Shown one piece after another: positions 46,203-57,149 of a stretch of 64,000 nucleotides of DNA. The DNA lies in NCBI RefSeq assembly GCF_014529535.1, contig NW_023503375.1:2108001-2172000 (forward strand), in the 5' to 3' direction. The translations under genes and the position numbers were made by a program. The stretch is from Bradysia coprophila. Taxonomy: Eukaryota > Arthropoda > Insecta > Diptera > Sciaridae. How positions within the stretch are numbered: position 1 is the stretch's first letter; every line of letters starts with the position of its first letter. The notes beneath the pieces were generated by a model. The model was not told where the DNA came from. It was given only the letters and a program-made list of their open reading frames with translations, and made no database searches.

Positions 46203-48361
46203 TTAGAGAACAGATTCTCTTTCTTTGAATCGATGCGTTATGATGATATTGTCTACAAATTCAACCGACACAAAGATCTCAATTCTAAAATGACATTTTG
46301 ATGCTGTACTTTGAGGCTCTTGGAACATCGAGTGATTCGAGTGCTGGTCGACGATTGAGTATTTCTTCATGAAAAATTGTTCTCCTATTTTCAAAAAGGT
46401 TTCTGATGCCAAATACGCATGCACATTGTGCTTGTCTAAAAAATCTACAACTTGTATCTTGTGGCGTTCAAGCCCCGAACATTATGCTGCTTGACGATTA
46501 AATCTTCCATTTTCAAGTTGTAGATCATTTGATTCATATCTGTCGTCAGAGTTCTTGATTAAAATCTAACTGCTCTTCATCAGAGTAGTTGACTACTTTA
46601 CGATCCGCCGTCATCAGGAAATCCATGACCATTCGTCCGATTTCTATTAACATCAGGTCGTTCGTGATACTCGCTTGTGGCCTCTGGTCCGCATCAATTC
46701 TTGCCACTCCCAGCTTATAGCTCAGATCTTTGATAAATTCTAAAGCTCTGCTGTTCTCTTCGATGCTCTGTTCTTTGTTCCCGTTTGATTGTCTCTTTGT
46801 CTCCTTTCGATTGTTACCGACTACTGTCTCAGCCGTTTCCTTTCTCTTTTCTGGACCCGTTTTCGGACCCTTCGTTACCTCATTGTACTTCTGGGCTCCG
46901 GCCACGATGAGTCAGCCGCCGGCTTTTTGCCCAGATTCAGCTGTATGTACTCTTTGTATCGTTTGTCCAAATCTTGTGCAGTTTTTCTCGGGAAATTAGC
47001 CTCCTGTCTTTCTTCTCTCATTGGTTTCTTGCGAATATTCAAGTCTGGAAACTCTGTTTCCTTCTCTGCAATGCGGAATTGGGACTGTGTCTTTGGAAAG
47101 CTTTCATTGGCTTCTGCGAACGTAATGTTCTTGAAAAACATAGACTCTTTTATGAGTTTATTCCTCATAAATTCAGGGCATTCTTTAGACGTGCTTCCGT
47201 GTTGATCACTGTGGCAATGAAAACATCTCACTGCGTTTGTACACGGGTTGACCTGTATATCGTGCTGCGTCCCACACCTGACACACGTGTGCCCCTCTCG
47301 CTTACAATATCTCTGTATATGTCCGAACCTGGTGCACTTGTAGCACTGAGTCACACTCGGGACGTCCGGTTTCACCTTCCTCCCAGAGTATCCGAAGATC
47401 ACATCCTCCGGAACGTTCTAACTGCGGAAAGTCAATTTTACCGTGTTGGCCGGTATCCATTCATTCGTTTTTCTACCATTTACAAATTTCCGTTTCTGAC
47501 ATCGCTGTATATACCAACTATTGGTACCTTTGCTTCCAAATTCTCTTTGAGGTATTCTTCCGTGAAGAGCGTCGGTATATCAAAAGTGATTCCGACTTTG
47601 TACACATTGTACCCGGGAACGTAGACTTCTACTCCAATATTTTCGGGAATTTTACTCCCCAGGAACTCGTTGGCCATGTCTTTACTCGTAAAAATCACCT
47701 TCAATTATTTCCTCGAAATCTTCTTTACTTCTTTTATTCCTTGAACTTTCAGTTGTTTCAACTTAAGGTCTATTACAACGCAACGTCATGAATTTCCTGT
47801 ACAATTTCCTTATCAGATTTCTTCTTTTCAACCATATGCACTACATACGGTCCTTTGTCTGTGTCGATGTATTTGTCAAAATCTAATTCTACTTTATCAC
47901 ATTCCGGTTGCAGTTTATCACATTTGTTTCGATTATCACCATTCGTCAAGTCATCGTTAGGCCTGTCTCCAATGGGGACATAATTCTCTTCATTTTCGTT
48001 TCCCGTTTGTTGTTGTTTACCTGTTTCTGTATTCTCTAACCACACTTCCTTGTCACTGCTGTAATCATTTTTTTTTCGGCTGGGTTCTTTCTTTCGAACT
48101 AACACCTACCTCCATCTTCATGTCATCGTCTTCATTCCAATTGTCATTCTTATCATTGTCCTCCATTTTTTCTTTGTCCGACTCATTTCTTTCACTTTTC
48201 TTTTTCTTCTTGATGTCCATTTGTTTCTTCAAATTTTGGACCGTTTTGATGCCTTTGGTTACATTGATGGCATTCCGCCTTGATGAGACCCTCCGGGCAT
48301 CAGTCATGACCTCAGTCACTTTGGTGATCGGGCTATTGCTTCTCGACCGCACATGCCGCAA
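46203..48361 (-). pseudogene. Broken non-LTR retrotransposon (ORF1 and start of ORF2)
   Basis: On the minus strand, frame-shifted pieces of one gag-like ORF1 follow each other: 48361-48065, 48105-47773, 47704-47480, 47402-46875 and 46905-46546. The 47402 piece holds three zinc knuckles (CYKCTRFGHIQRYC, CVRCGTQH with a later C, and CFHCHSDQHGSTSKEC), as in Jockey- and I-type elements. A few bases after the ORF1 stop an ORF2-like frame opens with an endonuclease N-terminus (HNVRGLN, later ASETFL), breaks, and ends near 46203. Reverse transcriptase and 3' end are absent. The first frame break falls in an A9 run near 48070. Confidence 0.85.
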
Positions 48362-49484
48362 GCGGCTACACGCTGCGCTTGCAATAAAGACGGCTCTGCG
48401 ATTCGCGTATAAACATCAAATACATAAGCCAATCAATGAGCTTTATAGTCGAGTATATAAGTTTTATAGTTGAACTGTAAAGGTACATAGATGACGCGTT
48501 TATGAATGTGTGTTTTGTTTTTGGTCAAATAAAGTGCGTTTAAGCTCTCAATATATAATTTTTTTTATTCTACAAGCACTGTATGTGTGTTTTATGTTCT
48601 CAATACCCTTTACAGTTCTTATAGTATAAATAACTATTACAGTGGTTTCCTCAACATCTGCCACTTGTGACGTAACTCCCTTGTAATGAAGTAGTAACTT
48701 ATTTTTAATAACTAATGTTTTGAATCAGTTGTTTACACTATCCTCATCACCTGCCGATTGTGACGCATTTGTTTTTGCGTGTCGAAGCTGTAAGCGTCAG
48801 ACGCACCGATATCAGATTTCGTTATTAAAATTTACATCAAGTTAAGTGTTTTACGTGTTCTTTGAGTGATAAATTCCACTCAATTCCACTAAGTGTTTTA
48901 GTGTGAAATTGATCTGTTCCGAATGCAACCAGGGGTCAGCCGTTGTAAAATAAAATGTAAAATTCGATGGGTATTTCCAGTAGTTAAACTGTTAGAAAAA
49001 CCACTTTTCACGACGGCTAACAGGCCTTTGGCCGCTCTGAAATGTATTACCAAAAGCCCTACCGAAATCAAGTGGCAACAATGCTCCGAGGCTCAGTCAA
49101 ATTTGCTCTGAACTATGTTTTGTATGTGGTGAAAAGAGACGAGTTTTTACTGATTCGGCAGTCGTACGAATGAAGCGACACTTTGTATAGCGCTGAATTG
49201 GTTGTACAAAGAGTCCGTGCGTGACCTGTGAGCATCGGGAGCATCGATCAGTAATGATTGTCACAAACAGGCAAAATCTATGTATGAGCAACCTCTCTCG
49301 TTCCCCATTTAGTATACTAAGTGTTCTATGGCCTGTGCATCGCTTGTAACGTCATTCAGTCATGTAGGGTAAAAGCCCGTTGTGTGTTTAATAATTAAAC
49401 TTTAATTGTTACGAATATAATTTGTTCCAATTTCCTATTAACTTCGAAAAATAATTGTATTAATTTTAAATTAATTTATTTTAG
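48362..49484. other. No gene recognised
   Basis: The first 100 bp may be 5' leader of the retrotransposon. The small frames at 48923-49111 and 49097-49291 are unsupported. Confidence 0.35.
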
Positions 49485-49660
49485 CTCTTGTGGAGATACA
49501 CAAAAACGATGGCATAACTGGCAGTGAAACACACAGAGATACCGACGTGTTGAAGGAAAACGATATGTCCAAAGAAACAAACTACCTTGGATCATCATCA
49601 TCATGCGCTTCATTAGTTACTGTAGTAGCTGCTCGTATATTTCTATGCTCACTTGTGTAA
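49485..49660 (+). CDS. Possible terminal exon of an unknown gene
   Basis: After an acceptor-like tract ending TTTATTTTAG (49475-49484), one frame stays open for 58 codons to TAA at 49658-49660. It has a hydrophilic first part and a hydrophobic tail (LVTVVAARIFLCSLV). No upstream exon was found and no family is recognised, so it may be chance. Confidence 0.15.
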
Positions 49661-50348
49661 CAAATCAAATTACTGTAAAATTCTCATTATAAGTAGATTA
49701 TTATAGTATGTGCTTAAAAATGTAGCAAATTGAAAAAGAATGGCTCTTAAAAACAATTACATGTTCAAGTAATGTTGTTTCATGCAGTGGATGTTAGTTT
49801 GGCGGTTCTGAGATGGTGGGTCAACAAAAAGGTGAGCTCAAAATACACTTCAATCACGAAATTTGTATCGCATCTGAGTCGAAAGTTGGTGTCCGAAAAA
49901 AGTATCCGACAGTACAGAGAAGGGGGATAGTAACATTTTTAATAAACAAAAAAAGACAACTATGATAAATTATGTTGTATGTAACAGCCTAAAACATGGA
50001 GTAAGCATCGTCCGGTGTGATCCAGTGTTCAAAAATAGTGTTGTGATGGCGAACCACGATCAATGGATTACGTATTACAAAAGGTTTCTTAATTTTTTGA
50101 AAAGATCGTTTTTTACTGGTTGCGCATTGCAGCCTTTTTTTCGCTTTTAAAAATAAAGATATTTGGTTTTTAAAGGTCAAACTTTGTGGGTGACCAGTTT
50201 TTCGCTAATACCTAAAAAATAAGGAACGTGGTAATGATAATGTCAGAGATGGTGGAATTAATCTGTTACGAGATAGTTTCCCGATCCAAGTTTTTTTTAT
50301 ATTTCAAAACCTTTTGCACCTTTGTGTTAGGTGTTTGTTATAATAATG
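49661..50348. other. No gene recognised
   Basis: AT-rich sequence leading into the satellite array. Confidence 0.4.
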
Positions 50349-51599
50349 AGCGAAACTTGTAGAAGTGTAAACACCTATCTTCTGTGTCGAATCAATGAAA
50401 GAAGTTTGAGCTTGTCAATTTTTGCTAATAATGAAAGTACTTCACAATTTTCCTTTAAATTGCTGTAGCTCTTCGAAAATGGAGTCTTGTGATCTGAAAA
50501 TGGTATGGTAAGAAAGCTAATTGAATTTAGAATTTATTGAGCGAAACTTGTAGAAGAGCAAAAACCTATCTTCCGTGTCAAATCAATGAAAGAAGTTTGA
50601 GCGTGTCAATTTTTGCTAATAATAAAAGTACTTCACAATTTTCCTTTAAATTGCTGTAGCTCTTCGAAAATGGAGTCTTGTGATCTGAAGTTGGTATGGT
50701 AAGAAAGCTAATTGAATTTAGAATTTATTGAGCGAAACTTGTAGAAGAGCAAAAACCTATCTTCCGTGTCAAATCAATGAAAGAAGTTTGAGCGTGTCAA
50801 TTTTTGCTAATAATAAAAGTACTTCACAATTTTCCTTTAAATTGCTGTAGCTCTTCGAAAATGGAGTCTTGTGATCTGAAGTTGGTATGGTAAGAAAGCT
50901 AATTGAATTTAGAATTTATTGAGCGAAACTTGTAGAAGAGCAAAAACCTATCTTCCGTGTCAAATCAATGAAAGAAGTTTGAGCGTGTCAATTTTTGCTA
51001 ATAATAAAAGTACTTCACAATTTTCCTTTAAATTGCTGTAGCTCTTCGAAAATGGAGTCTTGTGATCTGAAGTTGGTATGGTAAGAAAGCTAATTGAATT
51101 TAGAATTTATTGAGCGAAACTTGTAGAAGAGCAAAAACCTATCTTCCGTGTCAAATCAATGAAAGAAGTTTGAGCGTGTCAATTTTTGCTAATAATAAAA
51201 GTACTTCACAATTTTCCTTTAAATTGCTGTAGCTCTTCGAAAATGGAGTCTTGTGATCTGAAGTTGGTATGGTAAGAAAGCTAATTGAATTTAGAATTTA
51301 TTAAGCGAAACTTGTAGAAGATCAAAAACCTATCTTCCGTGTCAAATCAATGAAAGAAGTTTGAGCGTGTCAATTTTTGCTAATAATAAAAGTACTTCAC
51401 AATTTTCCTTTAAATTGCTGTAGCTCTTCGAAAATGGAGTCTTGTGATCTAAAGTTGGTATGGTAAGAAAGCTAATTGAATTTAGAATTTATTGAGCGAA
51501 ACTTGTAGAAGAGCAAAAACCTATCTTCCGTGTCAAATCAATGAAAGAAGTTTGAGCGTGTCAATTTTTGCTAATAATAAAAGTACTTCACAATTTTCC
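50349..51599. repeat. 191-bp satellite array, left part
   Basis: About six and a half copies of a 191-bp unit containing GCTGTAGCTCTTCGAAAATG, GAGCGAAACTTGTAGAAGAG and TAATAATAAAAGTACTTCAC. The outermost copy (50349-50460) is the most diverged, as expected at an array edge. The array is interrupted at 51600 and resumes in the same phase at 57150. Confidence 0.95.
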
Positions 51600-52827
51600 T
51601 TAAGGAGAGGTTAAAGAGTCTGACGTTGGAAATGACGAAACTACGCCATCTGTTGACAGGCAGCAAATGTCAGATTGTAAACAAACTAAATTTTGCTTTA
51701 TCACTGAATTACAACTTTTGAGTGCGGCTTTTGCTTGGTAGCAATGGCATAATGCTAAACAAACGCCAGTCCCTGGTCTACTCACCATTGTGTGTGCTAA
51801 AATTTCCCATCCGACGTATCCATTTCCCAATGGAATGTATTTTTGTTTCACTGAAGTTCACACATTACCAGGTAAATGCCACAACGCATATCCTGTTGCT
51901 GCATCGAATTCCTGCTGCATCATCCATTTATTGCAAGAATAGTTTAGAAACACAAAATATGACCAAGTATTTTTGAGAGCGTTTGTATTGACAAAATTTA
52001 CTACTTGCGAAAATATCTATGGACGTTGAACAATTTTTCAAATGTTGACTACTTTGACTAGTGAGAAAAGTCCAACGTATGTACTAGATTTTCCAGTGAT
52101 AAGTGTTTTAGTGTAGCCGTGTTCAAATAAATGCATTATAACAAAGAAAAGGTACTGTAAATCTGTAACAGTTCACGGAAATCTACTTTCGGGTGAATAC
52201 AATTTTTACAATGTTGCACACAAGTCGAATTCACTACGTTAGGCTGCAGTACACGTAACACAATCGTAACTCTAACAACATTAGGTATAGTACTTACGTA
52301 GCAACGCCGTTGCACATAACAACGTGACGTCAATTATAGTCACTTGCGTTCATATAATTGGTGATGACTAGGCCTAAGCCATCAATAGTTGATCTAGAAA
52401 TTATTTAGTTTGCAACCTCTAATCACTTGTCTAATTTCTTACCGAGCTATAATTTCCTAGCGATTGGATAAAAACTTTCAGAAGACGAGAAAATTTTTTA
52501 GCAGAAATAGAAACCAATCGAAACATGATTCATCTTTCTAATCAATTTCAATCAAATCGATTGGTAAAACAGTTAGTTCAAATGTGTACAACAAATTTGC
52601 TACATTTAGAGAAAAAAAAAATGAACAAAAACTAAGTACGGACGGTTGACCCGTCGCATAATTGTTCACACATTTCAAAAACTACGCTTAGAACACGAAG
52701 AAACATACAATTTTTTATTTCATTTCTATTAAAATTCAACATACTTTGTCACAGTTTGCTCTGTAAAAGGGAATTTGAACTAATCGTAATTTGTCATCGA
52801 AAGATCAGACCGACCAAAATGTCGCGT

Positions 52828-53122
52828 TGACCAAGTATTTTTGACAGCGTTCCCTTTCGGGAACAATAAAGAGATGTGTATTGAGTTCGTACGAACACGA
52901 ATATCTAGCGAAAAATTGAAACAAAACAATGACAAAAGATATCGGATTCCCAATAATTTATCATTGAATGCGACATACTGTCTGGTAATTTTGTTTTTGA
53001 CATTTGAAAACATAATTTTTTGTATTTCACAAAATTTACTGTTCGCTAAATACTCACATTACTACGACCTTTTAAGCTCATTTGTTCCTCCACATGGAAA
53101 AGCTGTCAAAAATACTTGGTCA
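52828..53122. repeat. Nested inverted-repeat element in the left arm
   Basis: It starts with GACCAAGTATTTTTGACAG and ends with the complement; adjacent sequence (GGGAACAATAAAGAG against its counterpart) also pairs. The same structure, enlarged by about 235 bp, sits in the right arm at 55387-55922. It was therefore present before the arms became inverted copies or was spread between them. Confidence 0.6.
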
Positions 53123-53504
53123 CTCGACCTATTGGAGTTTTATATTTTGATAGAAATTTACAATGTGCTTGCACCCCATTACAGTGCAAGCACTAAAAAC
53201 TATGTCGAATTATTGCAAAAATGCAATAAAAAATAAATGTGACTCGATACACGTGTCATCAGTTTCTGATGTTTTGTTCCAAAACGCATATGAACAATTT
53301 TGTAGAGTATATTTCGTAATGCTAATCACGTATTAGAACGTATACAATTACGTATAGTCAGACATTGGTCGTACTACGCTTCCGTTGGTAACTTACATGT
53401 ACGTATCACTACGTGTTGAAACGTATTGGTAATCGCAACGTGTTTTATTAGCCGGATAATACCTGGATATAAGCCGGATAAAATTAGGATATTAGCCGGA
53501 TAAA

Positions 53505-55135
53505 TTCGGCACGTAGCCAATTCGTTTCAACAGGTAGCGATACATACCAATACGTTTCAACTCGTAGCGATACGTGCCAATTCGTTTCAACACGTAGCGA
53601 TACGTGCCAAGACGTTTCAACAAGTAGCGACACGTGCCAAGACGTTTCAACACATAGCAATACGTGCCAAGACGTTTCAACACATAGCGGTACGTGTCAA
53701 TTCGTTTCAACAAGTAGCGATACGTACCAATTCGTTTCAAAACGTAGCGATACGTACCAAGACGTTTCAACACGTGGCGATTCGTGCCAATACGTTTCCA
53801 CACGTAGCGATTCGTGCCAAGACGTTTCAACACATAGCGGTACGTGCCAAGACGTTTCAACACATAGCGGTACGTGCCAAGACGTTTCAACACGTAGTGA
53901 TACGTACCAATACGTTTCAATACGTAGCGATACGTACCAATACGTTTCAACACGTAGAGATACGTGCCAAGACGTTTCAACACGTAGAGATATGTGTCAA
54001 GACGTTTCAACACGTAGCGATACGTACCAATACGTTTCAACACGTAGCGATACGTACCAAGACGTTTCAACACGTAGCGATTCGTGCCAATACGTTTCTA
54101 CACGTAGCGATTCGTGCCAAGACGTTTCAACACATAGCGGTACGTGCCAAGACGTTTCAACACGTAGCAATACGTATCAATACGTTTCAACACGTAGCGA
54201 TACGTACCAATACGTTTCAACACGTAGAGATACGTGTCAAGACGTGTCAAGACGTTTCAACACGTAGCGATACGTACCAATACGTTTCCACAAGTAGAGA
54301 TATGTAGCAAGACGTTTCGACACATAGCGGTACGTACCAATACGTTTCAACACGTAGCGATACGTACCAAGACGTTTCAACACGTAGCGATTCGTGCCAA
54401 TACGTTTCTACACGTAGCGATTCGTGCCAAGACGTTTCAACACATAGCGGTACGTGCCAAGACGTTTCAACACGTAGCAATACGTATCAATACGTTTCAA
54501 CACGTAGCGATACGTACCAATACGTTTCAACACGTAAAGATACGTGTCAAGACGTTTCAACACGTAGCAATATGTACCAATACGTTTCAACACGTAACGA
54601 TACGTACCAACACGTTTCAACACATAGACATATGTGTCAAGACGTTTCAACACGTAGCGATACGTACCAATACGTTTCCACAAGTAGAGATACGTAGCAA
54701 GACGTTTCGACACATAGCGGTACGTACCAATACGTTTCAACACGTAGCGATACGTATCAATATGATTCAACACGTAGCGATATGTATCAATACGTTTCAA
54801 CACGTAGAGATACGTACCAATACGTTTCAACACGTAGCGATTCGTGCCAAGACGTTTCAACACGTAGAGATATGTGTCAAGACGTGTCAATTTATTTCAA
54901 CACGTAGCGATACGTACCAATACTTTTCAACACGTAGATATATGTGTCAAGACGTTTCGACACATAGCGGTACGTACCAATACGTTTCAACACGTAGCGA
55001 TACGTACCAATACGTTTCAACACGTAGAGATACGTACCAATATGTTTCAACACTCAGCGATACGTGCCAAGGCGTTTCAACACGTAGCAATGCGTGTCAA
55101 TTCGTTTCAACACATAGCGATACGTACCAATACGT
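53505..55135. repeat. 30-bp minisatellite in the centre of the large foldback element
   Basis: Units read CACGTAGCGATACGTACCAA followed by TACGTTTCAA, with variants at fixed positions (GACGTTTCAA, GCGGTACGTGCC, AGAGATATGTGTC). About 54 copies. As 30 is ten codons, frames stay open on both strands; these are repeats, not genes. Variant order repeats in blocks (53990-54230 resembles 54290-54540), showing block amplification. Confidence 0.95.
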
Positions 55136-55386
55136 TACCAACGGAAGCGTGGCAGTACGACCAATGTCTGACTAGACGTTATTGTATACGTTCTAATACG
55201 TGATTACCATTACGAAATCTCTATACTCTACGTGTTACAGAAACAGATGATATGTGTATCGAATCGAGTCACATTTATTTTTTCTTGCATTTCTGCAATT
55301 CGACACAGTTTTTAGTGCTTGCACTGTAAAGTGGTGCAAGCACATTGTAAATAGCTATCAAAATATAAAATACCAAAAAGTCGAGC

Positions 55387-55922
55387 TGACCAAGTATTTT
55401 TGACAGCTTCTACATTTGGAGCAATAAATGAGCCTAAAACCTCGTACTAACGTGAATAAGTAGCGAACAGTAAATTTTGTGAAATACAAAAAATTATGAG
55501 TACAAAAAATGTTGTCAAGATCAAAATTACCAGACAGTTTGTGGCAATCAATGATAAATTGTTGGGAATCCTATTTCTTCATCATTGTTTTGTTTTTATG
55601 AACTGTGTAATTATAAATAAAAACTATGCAGTTGGTAGTTGCGATTCTTTGATAATTGTTGAAAATAACAAGCATATTCGAAGTGAAACAATCCTATTGA
55701 AGTGTAATCAGACATACACATGACAATGAAACATTTCAGACAACAATCGCTGGAGAGAGAAACATTGGTGTTGCTGATACCAACGAATACATTACATCGA
55801 TTTTTTTTTATTCGAAGACACACTACACACACAATTTTTCGCTAGATATTCGTGTTCGTACGAACTCAATACACATCTCTTTATTGTTCCCGGAAGGGAA
55901 CGCTGTCAAAAATACTTGGTCA
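55387..55922. repeat. Nested inverted-repeat element in the right arm
   Basis: Counterpart of 52828-53122 in inverted orientation. It contains an extra segment of about 235 bp (about 55595-55828) that the left arm lacks. Confidence 0.55.
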
Positions 55923-57149
55923 ACGCGACATTTTGGTCGGTCTGATCTTTCGATGACAAATTACGATTAGTTCAAATTCCCTTTTACAGAGCAAACTGTG
56001 ACAAAGTATGTTGAATTTTAATAGAAATGAAATAAAAAATTGTATGTTTCTTCGTGTTCTAAGCGTAGTTTTTGAAATGTGTGAACAATTATGCGACGGG
56101 TCAACCGTCCGTACTTAGTTTTTGTTCATTTTTTTTTTCTCTAAATGTAGCAAATTTGTTGTACACATTTGAACTAACTGTTTTACCAATCGATTTGATT
56201 GAAATTGATTAGAAAGATGAATCATGTTTCGATTGGTTTCTATTTCTGCTAAAAAATTTTCTCGTCTTCTGAAAGTTTTTATCCAATCGCTAGGAAATTA
56301 TAGCTCGGTAAGAAATTAGACAAGTGATTAGAGGTTGCAAACTAAATAATTTCTAGATCAACTATTGATGGCTTAGGCCTAGTCATCACCAATTATATGA
56401 ACGCAAGTGACTATAATTGACGTCACGTTGTTATGTGCAACGGCGTTGCTACGTAAGTACTATACCTAATGTTGTTAGAGTTACGATTGTGTTACGTGTA
56501 CTGCAGCCTAACGTAGTGAATTCGACTTGTGTGCAACATTGTAAAAATTGTATTCACCCGAAAGTAGATTTCCGTGAACTGTTACAGATTTACAGTACCT
56601 TTTCTTTGTTATAATGCATTTATTTGAACACGGCTACACTAAAACACTTATCACTGGAAAATCTAGTACATACGTTGGACTTTTCTCACTAGTCAAAGTA
56701 GTCAACATTTGAAAAATTGTTCAACGTCCATAGATATTTTCGCAAGTAGTAAATTTTGTCAATACAAACGCTCTCAAAAATACTTGGTCATATTTTGTGT
56801 TTCTAAACTATTCTTGCAATAAATGGATGATGCAGCAGGAATTCGATGCAGCAACAGGATATGCGTTGTGGCATTTACCTGGTAATGTGTGAACTTCAGT
56901 GAAACAAAAATACATTCCATTGGGAAATGGATACGTCGGATGGGAAATTTTAGCACACACAATGGTGAGTAGACCAGGGACTCGCGTTTGTTTAGCATTA
57001 TGCCATTGCTACCAAGCAAAAGCCGCACTCAAAAGTTGTAATTCAGTGATAAAGCAAAATTTAGTTTGTTTACAATCTGACATTTGCTGCCTGTCAACAG
57101 ATGGCGTAGTTTCGTCATTTCCAACGTCAGACTCTTTAACCTCTCCTTA

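Larger units (their letters stand above)
51600..57149. mobile_element. 5.5-kb foldback element inserted in the satellite
   Basis: Left arm 51600-53395 and right arm 55133-57149 are inverted copies, starting GGAGAGGTTAAAGAGTCTGA next to TTAA at both ends. The outer 1.3 kb is nearly identical between arms. The centre (53505-55135) is a 30-bp minisatellite. The satellite monomer reads through the insertion point in phase, with its own TTAA at that spot, so TTAA looks like the target, though the left flank is one T short. No transposase is seen; the mirrored 83-84-codon frames at the outer ends resemble no known protein. Confidence 0.85.

Noticed and set aside
46730-47624. Plus-strand frames of 89-216 codons
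   Set aside because: They lie antisense to the retrotransposon ORF1, whose zinc knuckles on the minus strand are unmistakable.
53492-55203. Open frames of up to 313 codons with 10-residue periodicity
   Set aside because: By-products of the 30-bp minisatellite, open on both strands.
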